Part shown: piece after piece, positions 6,354-14,441 of the stretch
Position numbering within the stretch: position 1 is the stretch's first letter
Layout of the letters: every line of letters starts with the position of its first letter
Source: Actinomyces sp. ICM47
GTDB taxonomy: Bacteria > Actinomycetota > Actinomycetes > Actinomycetales > Actinomycetaceae
NCBI RefSeq assembly: GCF_000278725.1
Contig: NZ_ALCA01000009.1
Location: 1-15,003, forward strand
DNA: 15,003 nt
Direction: 5' to 3'
The notes under the pieces: generated by a model
Database searches by the model: none
Told to the model about the DNA's origin: nothing
The model's input: only the letters and a program-made list of their open reading frames with translations
Position numbers and translations under genes: made by a program

Positions 6354-7319
6354 GTGGATTATAAGTCGAGCTTCCATGCCGTTTTGGCGACGGTGCGCCC
6401 GCTGATGAAAGGCACCCGTAACCTTGGCGAGTTCACCGCAGGTCTCATCGACATGGGACTCGTGCCTCGCGGAACCGTCGACGGTGAAAAGACCGCGCTT
6501 GAGATGCGCAAGTCGGCGACGTGGAAGGGGTACGCCAACGGGTCTGACCAGCTGCCTACTGTGTTAGCGAGCGAGCTGGCTGGGCGATGGGATCAGTTTC
6601 GGTTCGCCAGCAACGTCTCCCAGGCATACGAGGAGTCGGCACTCAATGACCTAGCCGACCGGCTCCACGACCTTGACGAGTCGATCAACAAGGGCAATGT
6701 TACCGAAGGTCTAGGCCAGCTGTTCTACAAGGTGTTCACCGAAGCTGCCGGTGAGACCGCTGCCGTAACGGAGCCCTTGACTTTGGCAGACAAGGCCGAC
6801 CGATCTGGCGTCCCGTACATTGACGAGAAGATGAATCGCCTCAGGCTTGGCGACCGCTCGGTCGCGTTACCGCAGAAGCATCCAACACCGGACACAGTTC
6901 AGCCTGCTGAGCTGGGGTATGTTTCGGCGCTCCTGGCCGCGTATTGCGAAGACAAAGCCCGTACCGGCGTTGAGGTGCAGCTGGACGACATCCCGTCGCG
7001 TCTGGTTCAACACTTCCAAGAACAGCGCAAAGCGTTCTACCGTGCCGAATGGGTACGAGAAACATCGTGGAACTGCATCCACGATGGGCGGCCATTGTTT
7101 GACGATTTCCTGGAAACGATGCACGCGGGAGTCTCCGACACCAACTTGCGTCAGTACCCCAACGGACTCGAACGTCTCTTCGCGACACTGGCTCAAGCAG
7201 CCGCAGTCCAACTCGACGGTGTCCGGCTCGACCAGATCATTGACCTGATCGACGTGTGGAGCCGGAAAGGTTCCTGCCACGAACTGGTCGCCCGGAAGCG
7301 GCTGGGATGGGTAAATTGA
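6354..7319 (+). CDS. ABC three-component (ABC-3C) system protein with C-terminal CTD
   Basis: 321 residues from GTG 6354, preceded by GGAGAGG; no in-frame ATG fits upstream. The C-terminal part (about 190-321) ends in RKGSCHELVARKRLGWVN, which closely follows the ABC-3C C-terminal domain signature (roughly GICHxLAxxxRLxWV). It also contains YRAEWVRETSWN and a segment FDDFLETMHAGVSDT, typical of that domain. The N-terminal part (1-135) is helical and has a pattern YANGSDQLPTVLASELAGRW … INKGNVTEGLGQLFYKV that I recall from other conflict-system proteins. No nuclease or other effector motif is visible. It is first in the operon, and its stop overlaps the next start (TGATG). The role is inferred as the third, effector-side component of the complex. 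Confidence 0.7.
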   Translation: MDYKSSFHAVLATVRPLMKGTRNLGEFTAGLIDMGLVPRGTVDGEKTALEMRKSATWKGYANGSDQLPTVLASELAGRWDQFRFASNVSQAYEESALNDLADRLHDLDESINKGNVTEGLGQLFYKVFTEAAGETAAVTEPLTLADKADRSGVPYIDEKMNRLRLGDRSVALPQKHPTPDTVQPAELGYVSALLAAYCEDKARTGVEVQLDDIPSRLVQHFQEQRKAFYRAEWVRETSWNCIHDGRPLFDDFLETMHAGVSDTNLRQYPNGLERLFATLAQAAAVQLDGVRLDQIIDLIDVWSRKGSCHELVARKRLGWVN

Positions 7320-7765
7320 TGCGCGCCACGTCCCTAGACACAAGTTTCGAAGCTGAACTGCGCGGGCTTATCTTGCTGTTCCTGCTCGGAGATGCAGCGG
7401 ATGCCGACTACCTGGGTGCCCTAGACACCATCACCGTCAACGCCCACACCTTCGGGGTCGGGGCAGAGAGCCTCAACGGCACCCACCGACTGGCCAGCGC
7501 GGAACTCCACACGCGCACAGTCCTGATGACCCAAGCTCTCCAGCATTTGGCGATCCAAGGATTCGTGACACTACAGCCAGATCGTTCTCCGGCGGCCTTC
7601 ACGATTACCGCTGAGGGTGAATCAGTCGTCAACCATTTCCGCTCCCGATACGCCGGTCAGTTGTTCGACACCGCGTTGGAGACGATCGAGCGGGTTGGCG
7701 ACCTGAGCACGAGCGAGCTGGCTCAGATCATCAGGTCAGCGACCCCGGAAGGAGAAACGCGATGA
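7319..7765 (+). CDS. ABC-3C system middle component (winged-helix protein)
   Basis: 148 residues if started at ATG 7319, which overlaps the previous stop; ATG 7307 is an alternative adding four residues. Residues about 15-108 fit a winged-helix middle component. They contain a hydrophobic first helix (RGLILLFLL), a segment ALDTITVNAHTFG followed by LNG, an ELHTRTVLMTQALQHLAIQGF helix pair, and a wing (AAFTITAEGESVV). ABC-3C middle components share this layout and link the ATPase to the CTD protein. The stop overlaps the next start by ATGA, implying translational coupling. I am sure of the context but not of which numbered subfamily it belongs to. Confidence 0.65.
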   Translation: MRATSLDTSFEAELRGLILLFLLGDAADADYLGALDTITVNAHTFGVGAESLNGTHRLASAELHTRTVLMTQALQHLAIQGFVTLQPDRSPAAFTITAEGESVVNHFRSRYAGQLFDTALETIERVGDLSTSELAQIIRSATPEGETR

Positions 7766-9636
7766 CACCTGGCTTCTGGATCAGCAGCATCACCGTGGCC
7801 GGGCACCCCACTCGGCGGGACTCCAGCGTTGGTTTCGAATCTGGACTCAACGTCATCTACGGACCGTCTAACTCCGGCAAGTCCTGGGTGCTTCAGTGCA
7901 TCGACTACGTATTCGGGCTGAAAGCTGACGAGTTCGTCCTCGACGAAAACTCCGGCTACACCGAGGTGCGTATGGGGGTGCGCACCGCGCAGGGCTCACT
8001 CACGTTATCGCGCTCCATCGGTGAGGGAGCCAATAACATCGAGGTCTCCAGCACAGACCCACGAATTGAGTCTGGAGTCTACAAACGTCAATCGTCTGGC
8101 CGTTCCCCGCTGCTCAGCTCGGTGTGGCTCAAACTCATCGGCTACGACGCCCCTGAAAACCTGAAAATCATCAAGAACCAAAACCTTGAAACCCAGGCGT
8201 TGACGTGGCGTACCTTCTGGCATGCGCTGTACGCGGATGAAGACCGGATCAGCACCAAGAAACAAATCCTTCTCCCTCTTCAGGCCACCGCACAGCCCGC
8301 GTTCAAATGCGCCCTAGCGTCACTGATCACCGGCAAGGACTATGCCGCCTACGCTCGTGATGAGTCTGTCGAAACGAGGAAATTGCGTAACAACGCGATC
8401 ATCGACTACCTCGAGCCGCTACCCAAACAGCTTGAAGAACGAATCGAGTTGATCGACAAAGCACTCGGTAGCAGCGACCCAGCAGAGATCCAGCAGCGCA
8501 TCGATGAGCTGACCGCAGAACTGGAACGTGTCCAGCAACGCATCACACACGCCACCGTGCAGGGGCAAGACATCGTCGCACGCCTCCAACAGGTGCGTGA
8601 CTCGCTGGCGGAATCCCGCAGTCTGCGGAACCGATACGAGGAACTTGCCGCCTCCTACCGTGCCCGCATCGAGCGGTTCGATTTCGTCGAGGAAGGCCAC
8701 GCCCTCACCGCACACAGGGAACCGGCAACAACCTGCCCCGTATGCACGCAGGCACTACCGCCGGAAGCGCGATCCGCAGTTCCAGAGCCCGATCTGCGTG
8801 AACGCCACGACCTAGCTGCCCGACTCAACGATCTTCGTCAAACGATCCATCAGATGGATGTTGAACAGGCACCACTGCAAGAACAAGAGCAGGATTTCGC
8901 CGCAGAAGCCGAGCACATTGCCCGGCGCATTAGCGGCGAGTTAGAGCCGCAACTGCAAGCCCTCTCGACTTCGCTTGCCAGTCACAACGCGATCATCGCC
9001 ATGCAGGCAGAAAGAGAACAGCACCTCGAACGCAAACAAGCCATCGAAGACGAACTTGAAGAACGCAAGAATCGCACATTCCCCAAGGGCAACTTCAATC
9101 CGCTCGACGAATACCCGAAAACGTTCTGGTCGCAGATGGGCACCAACCTGCTCGACGTCCTTGGAGCCTGCGTGTTCCCCAGACTCAAAGATGCCCAATT
9201 CTCGCACGAACTGTTCGATGCTGTCATCAACGGCAAAACAAAAGCGAAGGAAGGGCAGGGCTACCGGTCGTTCGTCAACACCGCTGTCATGCTCGCCCTC
9301 CGGGAATACCTCGCCTCCGAGGACGCCACACACAACCCCGGCCTGCTTATCATCGACACCCCACTACTGGGGCTCGACGATCCACAGCTCGACCCCGAGC
9401 TTCAAGAAGCCCGTGAAACCATCCCCGCTGCCCTCTACGACTACCTCGCCCTCGAACAAGACGGCGGTCAGATGATCATCGCTGACAACACCAAGTTCAT
9501 GCCCGACATAGAACCGCTAAAGGACCGATGCAATCTCATCGTATTCACGAAACGCGAAGGAGAAGCACGCTACGGCTTCCTGCTCGATGCCCAGGACGAA
9601 GACCTGATCGATCTGGAGGGAACAGATGACAACTAA
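7762..9636 (+). CDS. DUF3732 Rad50/SMC-like ATPase of an ABC-3C system
   Basis: 624 residues from ATG 7762 after GGAAGGAG. Walker A is GPSNSGKS at 34-41. A long coiled-coil-rich middle (about 205-440) contains a Rad50-type zinc-hook motif CPVC (C325, C328). The C-terminal half contains GQGYRSFVNTAVMLALREYL, which sits where the ABC signature is expected. Walker B is LLIIDTP (D532) and the D-loop is LLGLDD. This order matches DUF3732 proteins, which are SMC/Rad50-like ATPases of three-component conflict systems. It is cytoplasmic and is expected to dimerise through the zinc hook and sense or act on nucleic acids. All catalytic motifs are present and the gene appears intact. Confidence 0.85.
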   Translation: MTPGFWISSITVAGHPTRRDSSVGFESGLNVIYGPSNSGKSWVLQCIDYVFGLKADEFVLDENSGYTEVRMGVRTAQGSLTLSRSIGEGANNIEVSSTDPRIESGVYKRQSSGRSPLLSSVWLKLIGYDAPENLKIIKNQNLETQALTWRTFWHALYADEDRISTKKQILLPLQATAQPAFKCALASLITGKDYAAYARDESVETRKLRNNAIIDYLEPLPKQLEERIELIDKALGSSDPAEIQQRIDELTAELERVQQRITHATVQGQDIVARLQQVRDSLAESRSLRNRYEELAASYRARIERFDFVEEGHALTAHREPATTCPVCTQALPPEARSAVPEPDLRERHDLAARLNDLRQTIHQMDVEQAPLQEQEQDFAAEAEHIARRISGELEPQLQALSTSLASHNAIIAMQAEREQHLERKQAIEDELEERKNRTFPKGNFNPLDEYPKTFWSQMGTNLLDVLGACVFPRLKDAQFSHELFDAVINGKTKAKEGQGYRSFVNTAVMLALREYLASEDATHNPGLLIIDTPLLGLDDPQLDPELQEARETIPAALYDYLALEQDGGQMIIADNTKFMPDIEPLKDRCNLIVFTKREGEARYGFLLDAQDEDLIDLEGTDDN

Positions 9637-9862
9637 CCGCGCCTTCAGCTACACGCCCCTCTGGAAACTCCTCATCGACCGCGATATGAACAAAACCCAA
9701 CTTCAAGAACGTGCAGGCATCAGTCCAGCCACCCTGTCCAAACTCGGACGCGGCGGCAACGTCACGACCGACGTCCTTGCCCGCATCTGCGAAGCTCTCG
9801 ACTGCGACGTCGCCGACATCTGCGAGGTCGTCCCCACCGATATGAAGGGAGTAACCGACTAG
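9626..9862 (+). CDS. Xre-family HTH protein
   Basis: 78 residues from ATG 9626, overlapping the end of the ATPase gene by 11 bases, with GGAGGG upstream. The whole protein is one Cro/C1-type HTH (HTH_26/YozG-like). It reads LWKLLIDRDMNKTQLQ, then AGISPATLSKLGRGGN as the turn and recognition helix, then TDVLARICEALDCDVADI. It is probably a small DNA-binding regulator, like controller proteins of restriction systems. Its stop TAG is directly followed by the ATG of mod (no gap), tying the ABC-3C genes to the restriction genes. What it binds is unknown. Confidence 0.8.
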   Translation: MTTNRAFSYTPLWKLLIDRDMNKTQLQERAGISPATLSKLGRGGNVTTDVLARICEALDCDVADICEVVPTDMKGVTD

Positions 9863-11856
9863 ATGACCGCTCAACGCCTGCAGCTCACCTGATACAACAA
9901 GGACAAGGCTCTCATCCCCACCGAGACCGGCAAGTACGGCTACACGTGGGTTGACCCCTCTGATCCGCGTTACTGCGAAACCCACACCCTCGTGCTGGAC
10001 GACTACGTGCAAGGCACCCAAACGGAGAAGTCGGATGAGTTTGCCTACTCCGAGCGCGCCGATCTGGAACCTCAGGACGACAATCTGCTCATCCTCGGCG
10101 AATCCGGCGACGTCCTAGAGGCCCTCACTAGAGTGCCCGAACTGGCCAAGAAGTATGTGGGGCAGGTGAAGCTGATCTACATTGATCCGCCGTTTAACAC
10201 CGCGCAAACATTTGCCAGTTACGAGGACAACCTAGAGCACTCTATCTGGCTGACGATGATGCGCGACCGGCTGCTGCACATGAAGAAGCTGCTTACCGAC
10301 GACGGTTCGATCTGGGTGCATCTTGATGATGTGGAAGTGCACCGGATGCGACTCCTTATGGATGAGGTCTTCGGTGCGGAGAATTTTCAGGCAGAGGTTG
10401 TTTGGCAAAAGGCCGACTCTCCGCGGCGTGGTTTGGGATTTTCGGTTGACCAGAATTTCGTCATCGTCTACCGGCGCAGCGAGGCATTCGAGCCAAATAA
10501 GGCACTGCGCACAGCGGCTGACAACGCCCGATTTTCCAATCCGGACAATGATCCTCTTGGGCCTTGGTGGGATGACAATCCATCCGGTAATCACGGAGAT
10601 GGCTCTGGTGGTATGTGTTACGCGATTCAGAATCCTTTGACCGGGGAGATGATGCGTCCACCCAAAGGCGCCAGTTGGAGGTACTCGCAACAGCGCATTC
10701 TCGCCGGCTTACAGGGATGGGTGCCGTACCGGTTGGAGAACCTGCATAACGCAGAATGGCGTGCCTCCAACGAGGGAGCCCTCGCGAGAAGGCGTCCGAT
10801 GACGTGTGCGCGCTCGTCCTAGATGTCTCGCTCAATGAAGCACGTGAACGGGTCGCGGCACGGCGAACTTCGGGCGAGCCACTGCCCGAGATCCTGATCC
10901 GATCAACGGGAGGAATCGGTCGTAAGGCGTATATCCCCACCGATGGAAATAATCCTCGAACGTGGTGGGAAAACAAGGACGTAGGCCACAATCGCGCGGC
11001 CAAGTCCGAACTGAAGGCTCTGTTTCCGATTCTTACCCCTTTTGACACACCGAAACCTGAGCGCCTCCTTGAGCGCATTATTCACACCGGATCAAACCCT
11101 GGCGACATCGTCCTGGACGTGTTTGCTGGTTCCGGGACGACGGCGGCGGTGGCGCAGAAGATGGGGCGGCGTTGGGTGACGTGTGAGTTGTTGGAGTCGA
11201 CGTTTACGACGTTCACGCGCCCTCGCCTGGAGAAGGTGCTCAACGATCAAGACCCGGGAGGGATAACCCGGACGAAGGGCGAACGAGTCGACGCTACGGA
11301 AGACGGGCTGCCTGATGGTGTCTCGCCGGAGGACGCCGCGAAATTCACGAGCGTGCTCAACAAGCTGATCAAGGACGACCCGGAATTAAAGAAGAGCGTC
11401 GAGGTGAAGACACTGAAGGCTGCCTCGAAGACCAGGCGCACGAAGGAAGTGCTGAACTGGCGTGGTGGCGGCGGCTTCCAGGTCGCCCATCTGTCGCCTG
11501 CGTGCTTCGACTACGCCCCTGAATTGGACAGGGTGATGCTGACGGCGGCCGCGACCGGACAGACCCTGATCGAGTCGGTGGCTGCCAACCTCGGGTTCAC
11601 ACTGTTGCACCCGGATGATGACTATATTTTTGATGCCCGCCGTGGCAATGCCTTGTTGAAGGTGGTGGAGGGTGTCGCCACGACCGAGATCGTTGACTGG
11701 CTTGCTTCCCAAATCCAGCCCGGCGAGACAATCGTGCTGGCCGCCACCACGGTGATAGACGGTGTGCGCCAGCATCTGCGCAAACTGGTGAAGGGGTCGC
11801 GGGTGGTCGCATTGCCCGATGATGTGTTTCGGTACAGCGAAGGTGGTGACCAATGA
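9863..11856 (+). pseudogene. mod: Type III restriction-modification methyltransferase Mod, disrupted
   Basis: The gene encodes a beta-class N6-adenine methyltransferase. ATG 9863 opens MTAQRLQLT and then meets TGA at 9890-9892, where a Trp is expected; the same frame continues as YNKDKALIPTETG. YIDPPFN (D108) is the catalytic motif. The frame fails again between about 10770 and 10800, where the match moves by one base from …AEWRASNEGA to REKASDDVCALVL. The rest carries GRKAYIP, DTPKPERLL and the SAM motif VFAGSGTT (about 421-425 when restored). Total length 1994 bases fits 664 residues minus one base. A GTG at 9992 has no ribosome site. Both lesions together make methylation unlikely unless they are sequence errors. 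Confidence 0.85.
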
Positions 11857-14441
11857 TGGCGAACAGGCTCAACATCAGTTTTGACTCGGACATGCTGGAG
11901 TCGATCAGTGCCGAGCTCGACTTGCGTGCTCCGAACAAGGAAGCACTGCGCCAGCTGGTCTTCACTCTCGACGGTGACTATGACCCGACCGTGATGCAGG
12001 TGCTCAACCTTGCTACGGGCGTGGGCAAGACCTACTTGATGGCGGCGTTTGTGGAGTATCTGCGCCGCCAAGGAGTTGGCAACGTCGTGATCGTCACCCC
12101 AGGCAAGACGGTGCAGGCCAAGACCGTGCAGAATTTCACGCCCGGCACGCCCCGCTACATCACCGGCGCGGCGGTGCCGCCCGAGGTGGTGACCCCACAG
12201 GACTACTCGGCGTGGATCGCCCGGCAGAACGGCCCGGCCCGACTCGCGTTCGGCCGTGAAGTGCCAATGCTGGCGTTTATCTTCAACATTCAGCAGCTCA
12301 TCGCGCCGAAGGAAGCCGAGGGTGACACCCACGGTGGTCCCCAGGACGCGATGCGCCGTAAGCCCCGCCGGTTCGATGAGAACGCCGGCGTGCTCTTTGA
12401 CTACCTGAAGAACCTCGATGATCTGGTTGTGATCGCCGACGAATCCCACCTGTACGGGTCCAGCGCGGTCGCGTTCAATGCAGCGTTGAAGGAACTCGAC
12501 CCAGCAGCGGCGATCGGGTTGACCGCGGCGGTGGACAAGACCACCGATCACGTCATTTACGAGTACCCGCTCTACCGCGCCATCCAGGACAAGTACGTCA
12601 AGGCCCCGGTGTTGGCGTTCCGCAAGAATGGATATGGCACCGATGAAGCCTCCGAAGAGCAACAGTTGCGGGACGCTCTGCAGCTACGTGCGATCAAGCA
12701 GGCCTACTACGACTCGTACACGGCTTCCCAGAACCGCGAGCATGTGAACGCGGTCGCTTTCGTGGTCTGCTCCGATGTGGAGCACGCCACCCAGGTTGCT
12801 GAGCTGTTGCGCACGCCGGAGTACCTCGGCCGAGAATCGGCTGTGCTGCAGGTGGACTCCAAGCACGAGGATGAGTTGACCCAACGCCGCCTCGACGAAT
12901 TGGATCAGCCCGAATCGCTTGTGCTGGCAGTGGTTAGCGTGAACAAGCTCAAGGAAGGCTGGGACGTCAAGAACATCGCCGTCGTGGTCACGCTGCGGGC
13001 GATGGCCTCGGAGGTGTTGACCCAGCAGACCATGGGACGTGGCCTGCGTTTGCCGTTCGGGAAGTACACGGGCGTGTGGCAGATCGACCAGCTCGATATC
13101 ATCGCTCACCAGTCCTTCGCCGAATTGTTGAACGCCGAGAACGTGCTGCAGCAGTTCGGATTGGACGAAGCTGTCCCCGAACCCGACAAGGCCAAGGTTG
13201 AGGAGGCGATCCGCAAAGCCGCCGAACAATCCAACTCGGATACAGGCACAGACTCGACCGGCGGTCAAGCATCGACTACGACTATTCCGTGGCCTGGTGC
13301 TGGTACCAGCGGTGCTAGCACCGGTGGTGTGGAACCGCATCCGGGCACCGTTCCCGTCGGCGGCAGTGATTCCCCGGGTGCGGGTTTGCCCGGTGTCGGG
13401 GTTCGTACCATCACCGAGCAGGAGGATGAGCTCACCTGGGAGTTGGTTTCGATCGGACGGAACCCGAGCTTTGCTGACGTGTCCTACCGATTCCCGGTGA
13501 CGACGATGACGGTGCAGCAGCCGCCCATTGGCCTGTCCGAAATCAGTGACGCCGTGATCGAGCAAGCGGCCCGTCGGGTTACCTCTGCCGGGGACGTGCT
13601 GCTGCGCAAAGAGATCATCGCCGCCCTAGGCAAGAAACTCCGGACAGAGGATCGAGAAAGCGCCGAAGTCGACTCCGTCCACGTCGACAACGCCGATGCC
13701 GAGGAGGCGCTGGTCAAACTGGTGATCAACATGTCGCTGGTGCCCAAAACCGAACAGACCGCACGCTACGTCGCCACGTTCCTGGTGCCGAAGTTCATGC
13801 GCGCCGTGACGTTCACCGGCTGGACCGTCAAATCCCTCGACTCCGCCCGCGCCGAACTCCTAACGCTGATCAAGAACTACACAACCGAGACACTGCGAGC
13901 CACCCGCGAGGTGCCGACCATACAGCCCAAGCAGATGCCAGGCACCGGCTACACGCTCCCGTTAGGTGAGAAGGTGCATGACCAGATCGAGAGCCGTGCC
14001 CAGTTCGTGCGAGGCCGGGTCTACGGCGGCTGGTTCAAGTCGCTATTCGCCGAGGAATCCTTCGACTCCTTCACCGGCGAATACCAGCTTGCTCGCCTGC
14101 TCAACACGTCGCCGGGGATCGTGTGGTGGCATCGCCTGCATCCGCAAGACCAGGCGTTCGTGTACTACAACGCGAAAGACCGCTACTTCCCCGACTTCGT
14201 AGCCTTGGACACCAACGGGGTGCATTGGATCATCGAAGGCAAGGACGAGCGCGGCCGCGATGACGCCAGGGTGCAGGCCAAGCGTAAGGCTGCCGAGGCG
14301 TTGGTGCGCCGGTTGGTGGCTGAGGATGCCTACGCCGGTCAACACTGGGGCTATCTGATCGCCTACGAGCAAGACACCGCCCGTGCCGACTCGTGGGAAG
14401 ACCTGAAAGCCTTCGCCAGCCCGGTCAGCAACGCCCTGTAG
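11853..14441 (+). CDS. res: Type III restriction endonuclease subunit Res (DEAD/DEAH helicase-nuclease)
   Basis: 862 residues from ATG 11853, overlapping the mod stop (ATGATG; ATG 11856 is equally possible), after AAGGTGGTGA. Helicase domain 1 has Walker A ATGVGKT (K59), GNVVIVTPGKT and motif II DESH (196-199). Domain 2 has LKEGWDVKN and motif VI QQTMGRGLRLP (R396, R399). A Ser/Gly/Thr/Pro-rich linker follows at about 452-520. The C-terminus carries a PD-(D/E)xK nuclease: YFPDF (D781), then EGK (E795, K797). It would use ATP to translocate and cut DNA together with Mod. The frame is intact and all motifs are present. Without Mod it should be inactive, because Mod supplies site recognition. 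Confidence 0.9.
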   Translation: MMANRLNISFDSDMLESISAELDLRAPNKEALRQLVFTLDGDYDPTVMQVLNLATGVGKTYLMAAFVEYLRRQGVGNVVIVTPGKTVQAKTVQNFTPGTPRYITGAAVPPEVVTPQDYSAWIARQNGPARLAFGREVPMLAFIFNIQQLIAPKEAEGDTHGGPQDAMRRKPRRFDENAGVLFDYLKNLDDLVVIADESHLYGSSAVAFNAALKELDPAAAIGLTAAVDKTTDHVIYEYPLYRAIQDKYVKAPVLAFRKNGYGTDEASEEQQLRDALQLRAIKQAYYDSYTASQNREHVNAVAFVVCSDVEHATQVAELLRTPEYLGRESAVLQVDSKHEDELTQRRLDELDQPESLVLAVVSVNKLKEGWDVKNIAVVVTLRAMASEVLTQQTMGRGLRLPFGKYTGVWQIDQLDIIAHQSFAELLNAENVLQQFGLDEAVPEPDKAKVEEAIRKAAEQSNSDTGTDSTGGQASTTTIPWPGAGTSGASTGGVEPHPGTVPVGGSDSPGAGLPGVGVRTITEQEDELTWELVSIGRNPSFADVSYRFPVTTMTVQQPPIGLSEISDAVIEQAARRVTSAGDVLLRKEIIAALGKKLRTEDRESAEVDSVHVDNADAEEALVKLVINMSLVPKTEQTARYVATFLVPKFMRAVTFTGWTVKSLDSARAELLTLIKNYTTETLRATREVPTIQPKQMPGTGYTLPLGEKVHDQIESRAQFVRGRVYGGWFKSLFAEESFDSFTGEYQLARLLNTSPGIVWWHRLHPQDQAFVYYNAKDRYFPDFVALDTNGVHWIIEGKDERGRDDARVQAKRKAAEALVRRLVAEDAYAGQHWGYLIAYEQDTARADSWEDLKAFASPVSNAL

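Noticed and set aside
10779..10786. Phase-variable switch in mod at the frameshift
   Set aside because: There is no homopolymer or tandem repeat at the site; the palindrome alone does not imply slippage.
9992..10822. Separate shorter methyltransferase starting at GTG 9992
   Set aside because: No Shine-Dalgarno precedes it, and upstream in-frame sequence still matches a Mod N-terminus interrupted by one stop.
11622..12662. 346-residue minus-strand frame under mod/res
   Set aside because: It is antisense to clear Mod and Res motifs; its composition is that of a GC-rich shadow.
13200..13410. Repeat array in the Ser/Gly/Thr/Pro-rich part of res
   Set aside because: It is a low-complexity inter-domain linker without a regular repeat unit.
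12684..13565. 293-residue minus-strand frame under res
   Set aside because: It is a shadow of the Res helicase domain; no ribosome site or domain is seen.
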